Assembly (NCBI RefSeq): GCF_018129995.1
Contig: NZ_JAFCKS010000001.1
Coordinates: 1,089,001 to 1,153,000 of the forward strand
Direction: 5' to 3'
Source: Bradyrhizobium sp. SZCCT0153
GTDB taxonomy: Bacteria > Pseudomonadota > Alphaproteobacteria > Rhizobiales > Xanthobacteraceae
Length of the DNA: 64,000 bases
Of this stretch, positions 9,245-17,806 are shown piece after piece (position 1 is the stretch's first letter; each line of letters starts with the position of its first letter). Both the position numbers and the translations under genes were made by a program. The notes beneath the pieces are model-generated. The model was not told the origin of the DNA. It ran no database searches and saw only the letters and a program-made list of their open reading frames with translations.

Positions 9245-10186
9245 TCAGCGCGGGCCGGTCGCGAGACCGGAGAGCAAATAGAGCGCGACCAGCAATGTCG
9301 CGACCGACAGCATCGTCGTGACCGAGACCGTAGCCGCAACCAGTTTCTCCTCGACCTTGTGCTCGTGTGCGAGCACGTAGACGGTCTTGGCCGTAGGCAC
9401 CGCCGCGCACACGACCGCGGCGACCGTGTAGAGAGGGCTGAGGGCCAGGACCACACAGAGGCCGTAGACGATCGTTGGCATGATCACCAGTTTCACCGCC
9501 GCGAGCGCGAACGATGCCTTCAGGCTCGACCGCAGGTCCTCCAGGGACAGGCCTAGTCCGATCGCAAACAGCGCGCAGGGCGTGAGCGCCGCGGCAATCA
9601 TGTTCAGGTAGGCCGCGACCGGTGCCGGAATCGGCAAGCCCGTGATCGCCCAGGCGAGACCAATCAGCGTCGACAGGACCATCGGATTGAGCAGGATCTG
9701 CTTCACCAGTCCGGCGGAGGACGCGGATGTCCCCCGCGCATCGCGCCTTTCCATCAGGATGACTGTGATCGGAAACATCACTGCCGCCACGAACACCGTC
9801 GCGACCGCGGCAGGCAGGACCGCAGGCTGGCCGTAGATCGCATGCAGGATCGGCAGTGCGACGAACCCTGTATTGGTCATCGCCGCCGCCATGCCATGGA
9901 TGGTGCTGCTGGCGAGATCGTGGTTGCCGCCGGCGCGGACGGTCACGAAGACGAGCGCGAAGCAGATCAGGGAGCCGCCGCCGAAGGCGAGCAGGAAACG
10001 CCATTCCAGCAGATGGCGTGCCGGCTCCTGCGCGATCGTGACGATCAGCAGCGCCGGCATCGCCACGTTGTAGGCAAAATGCACCAGGGCATCGGCAAGC
10101 GAGCGGGAGAGATAGCCGAGCTCGCCGGCGAGCCACCCGGTGACGATGATCGCGAACACGGGAAGAACGAGGCTGGCGACCTCCAT
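9245..10186 (-). CDS. AEC family transporter (auxin efflux carrier type)
   Basis: A 313-aa integral membrane protein with about ten hydrophobic segments in two five-helix halves. These are separated by a hydrophilic loop containing MERRDARGTSAS (about 150-162). The start MEVASLVLPVFAIIVTGWLAG and the following FAYNVAMPALL are typical of the AEC (PIN-like) family. The second half contains NPMVLSTLIGLAWAITGLPIP. Bacterial members export or import small carboxylates or other metabolites; nothing nearby indicates the substrate. Confidence 0.88.
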   Translation of the reverse strand: MEVASLVLPVFAIIVTGWLAGELGYLSRSLADALVHFAYNVAMPALLIVTIAQEPARHLLEWRFLLAFGGGSLICFALVFVTVRAGGNHDLASSTIHGMAAAMTNTGFVALPILHAIYGQPAVLPAAVATVFVAAVMFPITVILMERRDARGTSASSAGLVKQILLNPMVLSTLIGLAWAITGLPIPAPVAAYLNMIAAALTPCALFAIGLGLSLEDLRSSLKASFALAAVKLVIMPTIVYGLCVVLALSPLYTVAAVVCAAVPTAKTVYVLAHEHKVEEKLVAATVSVTTMLSVATLLVALYLLSGLATGPR

Positions 10187-10275
10187 CCGGCATCCCCCTT
10201 AGCCAGTCAGCTCGATGCCATCCTAGCTGGGAGATGCGCCGTCGTCACGGTTCAACCGGATCGCAGCCTATGACT

Positions 10276-10485
10276 TCAGGCGCCCCTGCGGGCCTGTTGG
10301 CCGATCACGCAGCGCCATCCGGCGAGGCGCTCGGCCGGATGCTGGTTCATCCATTCGGCGAGCTGCGGCGCACCCATCAGGCACGATTGCATCGAAACGT
10401 CGGCGAAGTCGGACGTGGTGACGGTTAGCTCATGACAGTTCGCCGGAGAGGCGAGGTTGCAGAGCACGGCGATGATCTTGATCAC
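10276..10485 (-). CDS. Small Cys-containing protein, 69 aa (downstream gene of a coupled pair)
   Basis: The GTG start at 10485 overlaps the stop of the preceding gene (GTGA), indicating translational coupling. The product begins MIKIIAVLCNL, then has four further features: CHELTVTTSDFADVSMQSC, a GAPQLAEWMNQHP segment, a RWC-like AGWRCVIG and a basic tail. Four Cys residues (positions 9, 17, 34 and 58) could pair or bind metal. A weakly hydrophobic N-terminus could be a short signal. I believe similar short proteins occur in other Bradyrhizobiaceae, but no function is known to me. Confidence 0.65.
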   Translation of the reverse strand: MIKIIAVLCNLASPANCHELTVTTSDFADVSMQSCLMGAPQLAEWMNQHPAERLAGWRCVIGQQARRGA

Positions 10486-10646
10486 GCGAGGTTGCCTCCG
10501 TCGCCGCGACGCGCGGTAGCTCCGCCCGACTGCTCGCTCGCCGGATCAGCAGGCGGGAAGATGCTGTCGTAGATCGCGCGCGCTTCTCGAATGAGGCGCT
10601 CTCGCTCGCGCTCCGATTTCGAGACAAACCGAATGACTTCGCCCAT
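10482..10646 (-). CDS. Small charged protein, 54 aa (upstream gene of a coupled pair)
   Basis: An ORF of 55 codons begins at the ATG at 10646: MGEVIRFVSKSERERERLIR, then EARAIYDSIFPPADPASEQ and a Gly/Arg tail ending at the TGA at 10482. A charged helix (about 9-29) is followed by an YDSIFPP turn. Its stop overlaps the GTG of the 69-aa gene by four bases, so the two form a mini-operon. Function unknown. Compositional regularity and the coupling argue that it is real. Confidence 0.65.
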   Translation of the reverse strand: MGEVIRFVSKSERERERLIREARAIYDSIFPPADPASEQSGGATARRGDGGNLA

Positions 10647-10820
10647 ATTCGCTCCAAACGTTGAACGGCATCATTAGATGATGAATGTCATGCCAAGCAT
10701 GTAGGATGCCGCTCGCGGCTTTGAAGCCGGAGCAGCGCTGTTGAAGCAATAACAAGCGCGTGACCGCCCCGTTCCTGTGGAAAATCGGCCGAATATCGGT
10801 GCCCGGTAGAACCGGTTACC

Positions 10821-12440
10821 TCACGCTGCCGGCGCCCGTTCCTTCCGCCCGGGCACGGCCGCCAGCAATTCGCGGGTGTAGGGGTGCTCCGGAGATGCGA
10901 ACAGCTGTGCGGTCGGCTTCAGCTCGACGATGGCGCCGCGCTGCATCACCGCGATGCGGTCGCAGATCTGGGCGGCGACACGCAGATCGTGGGTGATGAA
11001 GAGCATCGAGAGTCCGAGGCGCGCCTTGAGGTCTTCGAGCAGTTTCAGCACTTGCGCCTGCACGGATACGTCGAGCGCGGAGACGGCTTCGTCCGCGACG
11101 ATGATCTCGGGCTCGAGTGCAAGTGCGCGCGCAATGCCGATACGCTGGCGCTGGCCGCCGGAGAATTCATGCGGATAGCGCTCGAGCGCGCCCGCGTCCA
11201 GGCCGACCATCTTCAGGAGATCGCGTGCGCGGTCGAACGCCACCTTCTGACCGGTGCCGGCGGCGATCGGGCCGTCGGCAATGATGTGGCCAACCTTGCG
11301 GCGCGGATTGAGCGAGGCAAACGGGTCCTGAAAGATCATCTGGATACGATGGCGCTCCGCACGCAGCGCCTTGCCCGAGAGCGAGGTAAGATCGGTCTCG
11401 CCGATCCGCACCGTGCCGCGATCGCCCTCGATCAGCCGCATCACCAGGCGCGCTACCGACGATTTGCCCGAGCCGGATTCGCCGACGAGGCCAAGCGTCT
11501 CGCCCTTGAGGATGTTGAAGTTGACCTGGCGCGCCGCATCGACGCGGCGGTCCTCGCGAAACCAGCCGCCCGAGGTGACGTAGGTCTTGTCCAGCCCGAT
11601 CACCTCGACGGCCCTGGCTTGATCGTCGAGCGGCTGGCGTGCCGGCGGATCCATCGTCGGCACGGCGGCGAGCAACGCCTTGGTGTAGTCGTGCTGCGGC
11701 TCGTTGAAGACGGTCGCGGCGGGGCCTTCTTCCACGACCTTGCCATGCCTGAGCACCACGACTTGGTCGGCGATGTCGGCGACCACGCCGAAATCATGGG
11801 TGATGAACATCACCGCCATGTTGCGGTTGCGCTGGAGGTTGCGGATCAATTTGAGGATCTGCGCCTGCGTGGTGACGTCGAGCGCGGTCGTCGGCTCGTC
11901 CGCGACCAGCACCGCCGGTTCGAGCGCCAGCGCCATGGCGATCATGGCGCGCTGGCGCTGGCCGCCGGAGAGCTGATGCGGATAGGCGCGCACGATGCGC
12001 TCGGGGTCGGGAAGGCCGACCTCGCGCGCCAGCGAGAGCGCTCTTGCGCGCCGCTCCGTCGGCGTCAGCAGGCCGTGGGCCTCGAACATCTCCGCCATCT
12101 GGTCGCCGATCCGCATCAGGGGATTGAGCGCGGTCATCGGCTCCTGAAAGATCATGGCGAGCCTGCGGCCCCGCAGATCGCGCCAGCCGTCGTCATTGAG
12201 CTTGAGCAGGTCGCGGCCTTCGAACTGGATCTCGCCGGAGGCGACGTCGACCGTGTCCGGCAGGAGACCCATCAGCGCATGCGCACACATGGATTTGCCG
12301 GAGCCGGATTCGCCGACGACGCAGACGATCTTGCCGGGCCGCAAATCGAGCGAGATGCCGTCGACGGCGAAGTCTCGCTCGGCGCCCTTGGGCAGCGCGA
12401 TGCGCAGGTTCTTGATGGAGACGGCGGGCGGGGCGGTCAT
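10821..12440 (-). CDS. Peptide-type ABC transporter ATP-binding protein, two fused nucleotide-binding domains
   Basis: A 539-aa protein carrying two complete ABC domains, like YejF or GsiA rather than separate DppD and DppF. Domain 1 (about 5-250) has Walker A GESGSGKSM, signature LSGGQRQR and Walker B AVLVADEPTTALD. Domain 2 (about 275-530) has GESGSGKSS, FSGGQRQR and [12 protein letters not shown]. Each ends in an oligopeptide-family tail (HDYTKALLAAVP, HPYTRELLAAVPG). I placed the start at MTAPPAVSIKN (12440) because it lies two bases before the permease stop. It powers the importer encoded just upstream. Confidence 0.95.
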   Translation of the reverse strand: MTAPPAVSIKNLRIALPKGAERDFAVDGISLDLRPGKIVCVVGESGSGKSMCAHALMGLLPDTVDVASGEIQFEGRDLLKLNDDGWRDLRGRRLAMIFQEPMTALNPLMRIGDQMAEMFEAHGLLTPTERRARALSLAREVGLPDPERIVRAYPHQLSGGQRQRAMIAMALALEPAVLVADEPTTALDVTTQAQILKLIRNLQRNRNMAVMFITHDFGVVADIADQVVVLRHGKVVEEGPAATVFNEPQHDYTKALLAAVPTMDPPARQPLDDQARAVEVIGLDKTYVTSGGWFREDRRVDAARQVNFNILKGETLGLVGESGSGKSSVARLVMRLIEGDRGTVRIGETDLTSLSGKALRAERHRIQMIFQDPFASLNPRRKVGHIIADGPIAAGTGQKVAFDRARDLLKMVGLDAGALERYPHEFSGGQRQRIGIARALALEPEIIVADEAVSALDVSVQAQVLKLLEDLKARLGLSMLFITHDLRVAAQICDRIAVMQRGAIVELKPTAQLFASPEHPYTRELLAAVPGRKERAPAA

Positions 12441-12442
12441 CG

Positions 12443-13282
12443 TCAGCGTCCCTCCCGCGACAGGCGCGGGTTGAGCGCGTCGTTGAGGCCTTCGCCGATC
12501 AAATTGAGGCCGAGCACCGAGATCAGGATGGCGATGCCCGGAAACACCGTGATCCACCAGGCCTGGCGGATTACGGTGCGGCCGGCACCGACCATGTAGC
12601 CCCAGGAGATCAGATTGGGATCGCCGAGGCCGAGGAACGACAGCGAGGATTCCAGCAGGATCGCGGTCGCCACCATCAGCGACGCCAGCACGATTACCGG
12701 CGACAGCGCGTTGGGCAGGATCTCGCGCAGGATGATCCAGGCGTTGCTCTGGCCGGTGACCACGGCGGCCTGGACGTATTCGCGCGTGCGCAGCGACAGC
12801 ACCTCGCCGCGCACGAGGCGGGCAACCGGCGGCCAGCTCACCACGGCGATCGAGGCCACGATCGAATAGATCGAGGGCTGCAGGATGGCGACCAGCACGA
12901 TCGCGAGCGCGAAACTCGGAATGGTCTGGAAAAACTCGGTGAAGCGCATCAGGGCGTCGTCGACCTTGCCGCCGAAATAGCCGGCCATGGCGCCGATCGG
13001 CACGCCCACGACCAGCGCCACCAGGGTGGAGACCAGGCCCACCAGCAGTGAAACGCGTGCGCCAAAGATCATGCCGGCGAACACGTCGCGGCCGAGCGCA
13101 TCGGTACCGAGCGGTACGGTCGAGAGCGTGAACGGCGGCAGGAACGGCCGCTGCACCATGCGCCAGGGCGAGTTCGGGAACAGCATCGGTCCGAACACCG
13201 CGACTCCGATCGCGAGCAGCAGGATGACGAGCCCGATGACGCCGCTCGGGCTCTTCAGCATCGATTTCCAGAACTGTTTCAT
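12443..13282 (-). CDS. Peptide-type ABC transporter permease (DppC-like)
   Basis: 279 aa starting MKQFWKSMLKSPSGVIGLV; its ATG overlaps the stop of the upstream permease by four bases. The N-terminal TM (18-40) precedes a periplasmic loop with PLGTDALGRDVFAGMIFGAR, the usual DppC hallmark. A five-helix BPD_transp_1 core follows with the EAA-loop region EYVQAAVVTGQSNAWIILREILPNALSPV. The closing ...FPGIAILISVLGLNLIGEGLNDALNPRL is also typical. It forms the membrane heterodimer with the DppB-like protein. Confidence 0.95.
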   Translation of the reverse strand: MKQFWKSMLKSPSGVIGLVILLLAIGVAVFGPMLFPNSPWRMVQRPFLPPFTLSTVPLGTDALGRDVFAGMIFGARVSLLVGLVSTLVALVVGVPIGAMAGYFGGKVDDALMRFTEFFQTIPSFALAIVLVAILQPSIYSIVASIAVVSWPPVARLVRGEVLSLRTREYVQAAVVTGQSNAWIILREILPNALSPVIVLASLMVATAILLESSLSFLGLGDPNLISWGYMVGAGRTVIRQAWWITVFPGIAILISVLGLNLIGEGLNDALNPRLSREGR

Positions 13283-14250
13283 GAGGTGAATTCGATGCGC
13301 GGGTCGACCAGGCGATAGACCAGGTCGGTGATGAGGTTGAAGGTCAGGACCATGGCGGAGCAGATCACGAACACACCGAGCAGCAGATTGTAGTCCCGCT
13401 GCAGCAGTGCGTCGTACATCAGGCGTCCGATGCCGGGCCAGGCGAACACGGTCTCCGTAATGACGGCGCCGCCGATCAGCGTGCCGGAATGGACGCCGGC
13501 GAGCGTCACGACCGGCAGCAGCGCGTTGCGCAGCACATGGCGGCGCTGGATCACGGCATCGGAAAGGCCCTTCGCGCGCGCGGTCTTGACGAAGTCGAGC
13601 CGTTTCACCTCCAGCATCGAGGCTCGCGTCATGCGGGTGTAGGTCGCCATGAAGAACAGGCCGAGCGTCATCGCCGGCATGATCAGATGTTTGGCGACGT
13701 CGACCACATGGCCAAGGCCGGAGAAATTGGCGCCGACCGTCTCGTAGCCGAAGCTGGGCAGCCAATCCATGGTGACCGAGAACAGCAGGATGCCCATCAG
13801 CGCCACCCAGAAGATAGGCATGGCGTAGAAGACCAGCGCGAAGATCGTGATCGCGGTGTCGAGCCAGGTCCCGGCAAAGCGCGCCGCGAAGGTGCCGAAC
13901 AGGATGCCGAGCACCAGCGAGATCGCGAAGGCCGTCAGCGTGAGCAGGAGCGTCGCCGGCAACCGCTCCAGGATCAGCTTCGACACCGGCGCCTGCTGGC
14001 GGAAGGAGAAGCCGAGGTCGAGTGTCACGATGCCCTTGACGTAGATGAAGAGCTGCTCGGGTACAGGCTTGTCGAGGCCGAACTTCTCCCTGAGCTGCTG
14101 GACGAAGATCTGGTCGCTGGCCCCGGCCTCGCCCGCCATCACGACGGCGGGGTCGCCGGGCGCAAGCCGGATCAGGAAGAAATTGAGAACGACGATCGCG
14201 AGCAGGACGATCACGCCCTTCACGACACGCTGAGCGACGAAGGAGAGCAT
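13279..14250 (-). CDS. Peptide-type ABC transporter permease (DppB-like)
   Basis: 323 aa, first membrane gene of the operon. The start MLSFVAQRVVKGVIVLLAIVVLNFFLIRLAPGDP is the classical DppB/OppB N-terminus (TM plus the RLAPGDP motif). The EAA loop is near DFVKTARAKGLSDAVIQRRHVLRNALLPV, and the end YRLVDPRIEF is typical. The four-base overlap with the next permease and the short gap to the ATPase indicate one transcript. A 202-bp gap containing a G-rich palindrome separates it from the binding-protein gene upstream. Confidence 0.95.
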   Translation of the reverse strand: MLSFVAQRVVKGVIVLLAIVVLNFFLIRLAPGDPAVVMAGEAGASDQIFVQQLREKFGLDKPVPEQLFIYVKGIVTLDLGFSFRQQAPVSKLILERLPATLLLTLTAFAISLVLGILFGTFAARFAGTWLDTAITIFALVFYAMPIFWVALMGILLFSVTMDWLPSFGYETVGANFSGLGHVVDVAKHLIMPAMTLGLFFMATYTRMTRASMLEVKRLDFVKTARAKGLSDAVIQRRHVLRNALLPVVTLAGVHSGTLIGGAVITETVFAWPGIGRLMYDALLQRDYNLLLGVFVICSAMVLTFNLITDLVYRLVDPRIEFTS

Positions 14251-14299
14251 AATTAGATGGCGATCAGATCAGGTTGAACGCAGCCGCAATCGCGGTGCG

Positions 14300-14427
14300 C
14301 TCCCTCCCCCGCTGGCGGGAGAGGGCAGGGGAGAGGGTATTTCCGCAGAGAGGACGCCGAGTGGAGAGAGCTCTCTCCCGCCGCGCTCTGCGAGCGCGTC
14401 GACCTCCCCCGCATGCGAGGGAGGTGA
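14300..14427. repeat. G/C-rich intergenic palindromic repeat, copy 3
   Basis: Begins TCCCTCCCCCGCTGGCGGGA and ends ACCTCCCCCGCATGCGAGGG, with CTCTCCCGCCGCGCTCTGCG in between. It has the same layout as the element at 59098-59220. It lies inside the ABC operon between the binding-protein gene and the first permease, where a stem-loop could lower downstream expression relative to the binding protein. Confidence 0.7.
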
Positions 14428-14452
14428 AGCAAGCGTGCGGCGCGAATCATCG

Positions 14453-16003
14453 CTACTTGTCGAGCCATGCGTCCTTGAAACCGTCATTGACGCCGATGCC
14501 GGTGGTGATCAGGTTCTTGACCTTGCAGCGCATGATGGTTGGGAATTGCAATTCGAGCATCCAGGCCACCGGCACGTCCTCGACCAGGATCTTCTGCGCC
14601 TTCTCGTAGATCTCCTCGCGCTTGGAATCCGAGGTCGCGACGGCGCCATCGGCGAACAGCTTGTCGATCTCCGGGTTGGAGTAGCCCTCGACATTGTTGA
14701 ACACCTGGCCCTTGGCGATGGCGCTGGAGACGTAGTTGCGCCCGACACCGAGGGCTGGATCGCCGTACTGGTAGAGATATGTGAAGGCGATGTCGTAGTC
14801 CCAGTCGCCGATCTTCTGGTTGCCGCCGGCAACGTCGGTGGCGATCGTCTCGATGTTCATGCCGACGTCCTGGAGGTTCTGCTTCACGGCTTCACCCCAG
14901 CGCTGCCAGGTCTCGCCATAGGCGAGCGGCAGCAGGCGGATCTTCTCGCCCTTGTAGCCGGCCTCCTTCAGCAGCGCCTTGGCCTTGGCCGGATCGTACG
15001 GATATTTCGGCACGTCGGCGGTGTAGTACTTGATGCTCGAGGCGGACGGGCCGGTCGCGACCTTGCCGAGCCCGTTCCAGATCACGTCCTTGGCGAAATC
15101 CCGGTCGATCGCATACATGATCGCCTGCCGCACCCGCTTGTCGGCGAGCGGGCCCTGGCGGTTGTTGAGCCACAGCCAGGCCAGCGGCGAGAAGAACTCC
15201 CAGCCGGCGCCGGTGACGCAAGTGTCCTTCAGCTTGGACAGCCGCGGCACGTCGAAGTTCTCGACCGAGCCGCCGGGCAGCACGTCGACCTTGCCGGTCT
15301 CGTAGGCCACCGAGCGCGCCGCAGCGTCGGGGATGATCTGCCAGTAGATCTCGTCGATATAGGGCTTGCCCTTTTCGTAATAGTTCGGGTTCTTGACCAG
15401 GCGAATGAACGAGCCCTTCTGCCATTCCTTGAACATGAAGGGACCGGTGCCCACCGGCGCGTTGTTGTAAGGGTTGGTCTTCCAGTCGGTGCCTTCATAC
15501 AGATGCTTGGGCACCATCGGCATCGAGCCGACCTCGAAGATGCCGAGGAACGGGCCGAACGGCTGCTTCAGTGTGAACACCACCGTGTAATCGTCGGGCG
15601 CTTCGATCTTGTCGACCTGCGCGAGGTTGTTGCGGGCACGCGCATGCGTTTGCTTCAGCATCTCGACCGAGAACAGCACGTCGGCGGCGGTGAAGGGCTT
15701 GCCGTCATGCCAGGTCACGCCCTTCCTGAGCTTGAATGTGTAGGTTTTCGCGTCCTCGCTGACGCTCCAGCTCTCGGCGAGCTCCGGCTGCGGTTCGAGC
15801 TTCGGGCTGTAGCGAAGCAGGCCTTCGAAGATGTTGCCCGCCACCATCTGCACCGGGCCGTTCTGGACCATCGCCAGCATCAGGCCGGGCGGCTCGGGCT
15901 GGATCACGGCGTTGATCACACCCCCCGTTTTTGGCTCTTGCGCCAGCGCCGAGGCCGTGAGGCCGCAAGCCAGGAGAAGACCAAGCAACACTCGTTTTGG
16001 CAT
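14453..16003 (-). CDS. ABC transporter substrate-binding protein, family 5 (DppA/OppA type)
   Basis: A 516-aa periplasmic protein with signal peptide MPKRVLLGLLLACGLTASALA. Family-5 landmarks include LAESWSVSEDAKTYTFKLRK, GVTWHDGKPFTAADVLFSVE, TGPFMFKEWQKGSFIRLVKN and RQAIMYAIDRDF. It is the first gene of the minus-strand importer operon and is divergent from the TetR regulator at 16219. The ligand is likely a peptide or a related compound but cannot be set from sequence. The 5' untranslated side contains a 9-bp GGCCGGCCG inverted repeat at 16024-16074. Confidence 0.95.
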   Translation of the reverse strand: MPKRVLLGLLLACGLTASALAQEPKTGGVINAVIQPEPPGLMLAMVQNGPVQMVAGNIFEGLLRYSPKLEPQPELAESWSVSEDAKTYTFKLRKGVTWHDGKPFTAADVLFSVEMLKQTHARARNNLAQVDKIEAPDDYTVVFTLKQPFGPFLGIFEVGSMPMVPKHLYEGTDWKTNPYNNAPVGTGPFMFKEWQKGSFIRLVKNPNYYEKGKPYIDEIYWQIIPDAAARSVAYETGKVDVLPGGSVENFDVPRLSKLKDTCVTGAGWEFFSPLAWLWLNNRQGPLADKRVRQAIMYAIDRDFAKDVIWNGLGKVATGPSASSIKYYTADVPKYPYDPAKAKALLKEAGYKGEKIRLLPLAYGETWQRWGEAVKQNLQDVGMNIETIATDVAGGNQKIGDWDYDIAFTYLYQYGDPALGVGRNYVSSAIAKGQVFNNVEGYSNPEIDKLFADGAVATSDSKREEIYEKAQKILVEDVPVAWMLELQFPTIMRCKVKNLITTGIGVNDGFKDAWLDK

Positions 16004-16023
16004 GTCGTATCTTTCTCAAACGA

Positions 16024-16074
16024 GGCCGGCCGCAAGCGCTTCGCACGTTGTGGCGCGCAAAGCTACGGCCGGCC
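16024..16074. promoter_or_regulatory. Inverted repeat in the leader of the binding-protein gene
   Basis: GGCCGGCCG (16024-16032) pairs perfectly with CGGCCGGCC (16066-16074) around a 33-base loop. It lies 20-70 bp upstream of the binding-protein ATG, in the 215-bp divergent region with the TetR gene. It could form a leader hairpin; a regulatory role is inferred only. Confidence 0.3.
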
Positions 16075-16218
16075 CATCCCAGTCCCCATCCGAGATCGAA
16101 GCTCACATAGTCCCGTTCGGCGCCGCAAGATGAAAGTCTCGACAGTGTTCGCACAAAAAATGTACAGCGCGTCCTGTTTTCACTTGATTCATTCTCCTGT
16201 CACGGAGACAAGTCCGCC

Positions 16219-16857
16219 ATGGACAATGCCACGCGCTCCGAACGGTCCCGCAACGCTGCGCTCGATGCGGCGACCAGGATCATTGCGCGCGACGGGCCCG
16301 GCCGGCTGACGCTCGATGCCATCGCGCGCGAGAGCGGTCTGAGCAAGGGCGGCGTCATGCACCAGTTCCGCACCAAGGAGGCCGTGCTCAAGGCGCTCCT
16401 GGAGCGGCAGATGGATCATTTCGAGGAGTTCTCGCTCCGTTATATGGCGAAGGTCAGTGGGACCTCGGCCAATCCCCACCTGGCGACGCAGCTTGCCACC
16501 GTACGCGAAGCGGCCACGTCGCCGAATTCCGCAGCGCTGGCGCTTGTTGCGGCCATGGTCGAAAATCCCGGTCTGATGGTGCTGCCGCGCGAGCGTGAGT
16601 TGAAGCGGGTGGAGGCGATCAAGGCGGAGGCCGCCGATCCCGAGCTCGCGCTGTTGCGCTGGGCCGCGGCGCGGGGACTGTTGTTGAGCTCGCTGTTCGG
16701 CATGTCGCCGCTTGGCAAGGACGAGCACCAGCGGCTGTTCGCGCGCCTGCTCGATGACGATCAGTGGCGTCCTCTCGAAAAGGCGGCGAAGGTCCGCACG
16801 GCCAAGTCCGGCGCAGCGCCGGCGGCAAAGGCCGCAACCCCGCGCAAGCGCGCCTGA
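16219..16857 (+). CDS. TetR/AcrR family transcriptional regulator
   Basis: 212 aa. The N-terminal TetR helix-turn-helix spans about residues 8-55: NAALDAATRIIARDGPGRLT, LDAIARESGLSKGGVMHQF, RTKEAVLKALLERQMDHFEE. The C-terminal ligand/dimer domain (about 60-195) is helical and Ala-rich and matches the TetR_C_37-like class only loosely. The tail is a basic Ala/Lys stretch (GAAPAAKAATPRKRA). It is divergent from the peptide ABC operon and sits 80 bp before a promoter with a TetR-like operator at 16937-16965, so either or both may be its targets. Confidence 0.92.
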   Translation: MDNATRSERSRNAALDAATRIIARDGPGRLTLDAIARESGLSKGGVMHQFRTKEAVLKALLERQMDHFEEFSLRYMAKVSGTSANPHLATQLATVREAATSPNSAALALVAAMVENPGLMVLPRERELKRVEAIKAEAADPELALLRWAAARGLLLSSLFGMSPLGKDEHQRLFARLLDDDQWRPLEKAAKVRTAKSGAAPAAKAATPRKRA

Positions 16858-16936
16858 TGCATCGTTAACGAATTCCGACCGGCGCCTGCCCAAAACCGCG
16901 CCTGCGGCCAAAGGTGCCAGACCGTCATTTTCGCAC

Positions 16937-16965
16937 TTTACAAACCAACTGGTCGGTTTTATAAG
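16937..16965 (+). promoter_or_regulatory. Near-consensus sigma-70 promoter with a TetR-type palindrome in the spacer
   Basis: TTTACA (16937-16942) and TATAAG (16960-16965) are separated by exactly 17 bases. Each matches the consensus at five of six positions. The spacer holds AAACCAAC-TG-GTCGGTTT (16942-16959), a palindrome with one mismatch between 8-bp arms, in the style of known TetR-family operators. A bound dimer would block RNA polymerase. The promoter points to the DUF3313-like lipoprotein gene, and the TetR gene ends 79 bp upstream. Confidence 0.65.
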
Positions 16966-16980
16966 CGGAAACACTGAGAC

Positions 16981-17071
16981 GGCCCAAGGCTTCTGAAATG
17001 GCCCCGGACGATGCCTTGGGCCGGCAATGGTGAGCGCCGCAGCCGCGTCTGGTCCCAAAACGCGGCTGCGG
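16981..17071 (+). ncRNA. Structured leader with two strong stem-loops (attenuator or small RNA candidate)
   Basis: GGCCCAAGGC (16981-16990) pairs perfectly with GCCTTGGGCC (17013-17022). CCGCAGCCGCGT (17037-17048) pairs perfectly with ACGCGGCTGCGG (17060-17071). Both lie between the promoter at 16937 and the SD AGAGGAG (about 17098) of the next gene, so a transcript would start with two consecutive hairpins. No T-tract follows the second, so it is not a simple terminator. No known riboswitch class is recognised. Confidence 0.4.
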
Positions 17072-17111
17072 TCCCCATAGCCCTTGCTGAAAGCCGCTAG
17101 AGGAGTCTGGA

Positions 17112-17774
17112 ATGGATCGCTCGATCGCCCTGCGCGGTCCGGGAATGCTGGTGCTTTGCGCGGCCGCGGCCGGCTGCGCCTCGGTCGCGCCCGTGCCCTA
17201 TTCGGAGATGGCGTCCTCGGCCTACATGGCCCCGGACAAATCGGACGCCTCCGGCCGCGTGCCCTACCGCTATTCCACCCAGGTGGACTGGCGCGCGTAC
17301 CATAAGGTGATCCTCGATCCCGTCGTGGTCTACCGCGGCAAGGATCACCAGTTCGGCGACATGTCCGACAAGGACAAGGCGACGCTCGCCGCCTACATGC
17401 AGAATTCATTCGCCGAGCGGCTGCGCGGCCGTTTCGCGTTGGTGCGCGAGCGCGGACCGAACACGCTGCGGATCAGGCTGACGCTCACCGGCGCCGTCAC
17501 CAACACGCCGGTGCTCGGCACGCTCTCACGCTTCGACCTCGCCGGCGCCGTCTACAACGGCGTGCAGGCCGCGCGCGACGGTGAGGGGACGATGACCGGC
17601 TCGGTCGTCTACGGCGTCGAGATCTTCGACGCCACGACCTCGCGCCTGCTCTCGGCCTACGTCACCAAGCAATACCCGGGCGCCTACGACATCAAGGCTA
17701 CGGCCGGCTCGCTCGCCGCCGCCACCGCCGGCCTCGACAAGGGCGCCGACGCGCTGATGGCGCAACTCAACTGA
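17112..17774 (+). CDS. DUF3313-like lipoprotein
   Basis: 220 aa with a lipoprotein signal (MDRSIALRGPGMLVLCAAAAGC, lipobox AAAGC, lipidated Cys at about 22). The mature domain resembles DUF3313: VDWRAYHKVILDPVVVYRGK, LAAYMQNSFAERLRGRFALV, LRIRLTLTGAVTNTPVLG and GSVVYGVEIFDATTSRLLSAYVTKQYPGAYD. Such lipoproteins are envelope-anchored and mostly uncharacterised. A good SD (AGAGGAG) precedes the ATG. It is followed after 32 bp by the DUF2147-like gene and probably cotranscribed with it from the promoter at 16937. Confidence 0.82.
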   Translation: MDRSIALRGPGMLVLCAAAAGCASVAPVPYSEMASSAYMAPDKSDASGRVPYRYSTQVDWRAYHKVILDPVVVYRGKDHQFGDMSDKDKATLAAYMQNSFAERLRGRFALVRERGPNTLRIRLTLTGAVTNTPVLGTLSRFDLAGAVYNGVQAARDGEGTMTGSVVYGVEIFDATTSRLLSAYVTKQYPGAYDIKATAGSLAAATAGLDKGADALMAQLN

Positions 17775-17806
17775 CGCCGCAATCCACCCAACGAAAGGTG
17801 CTGCCG

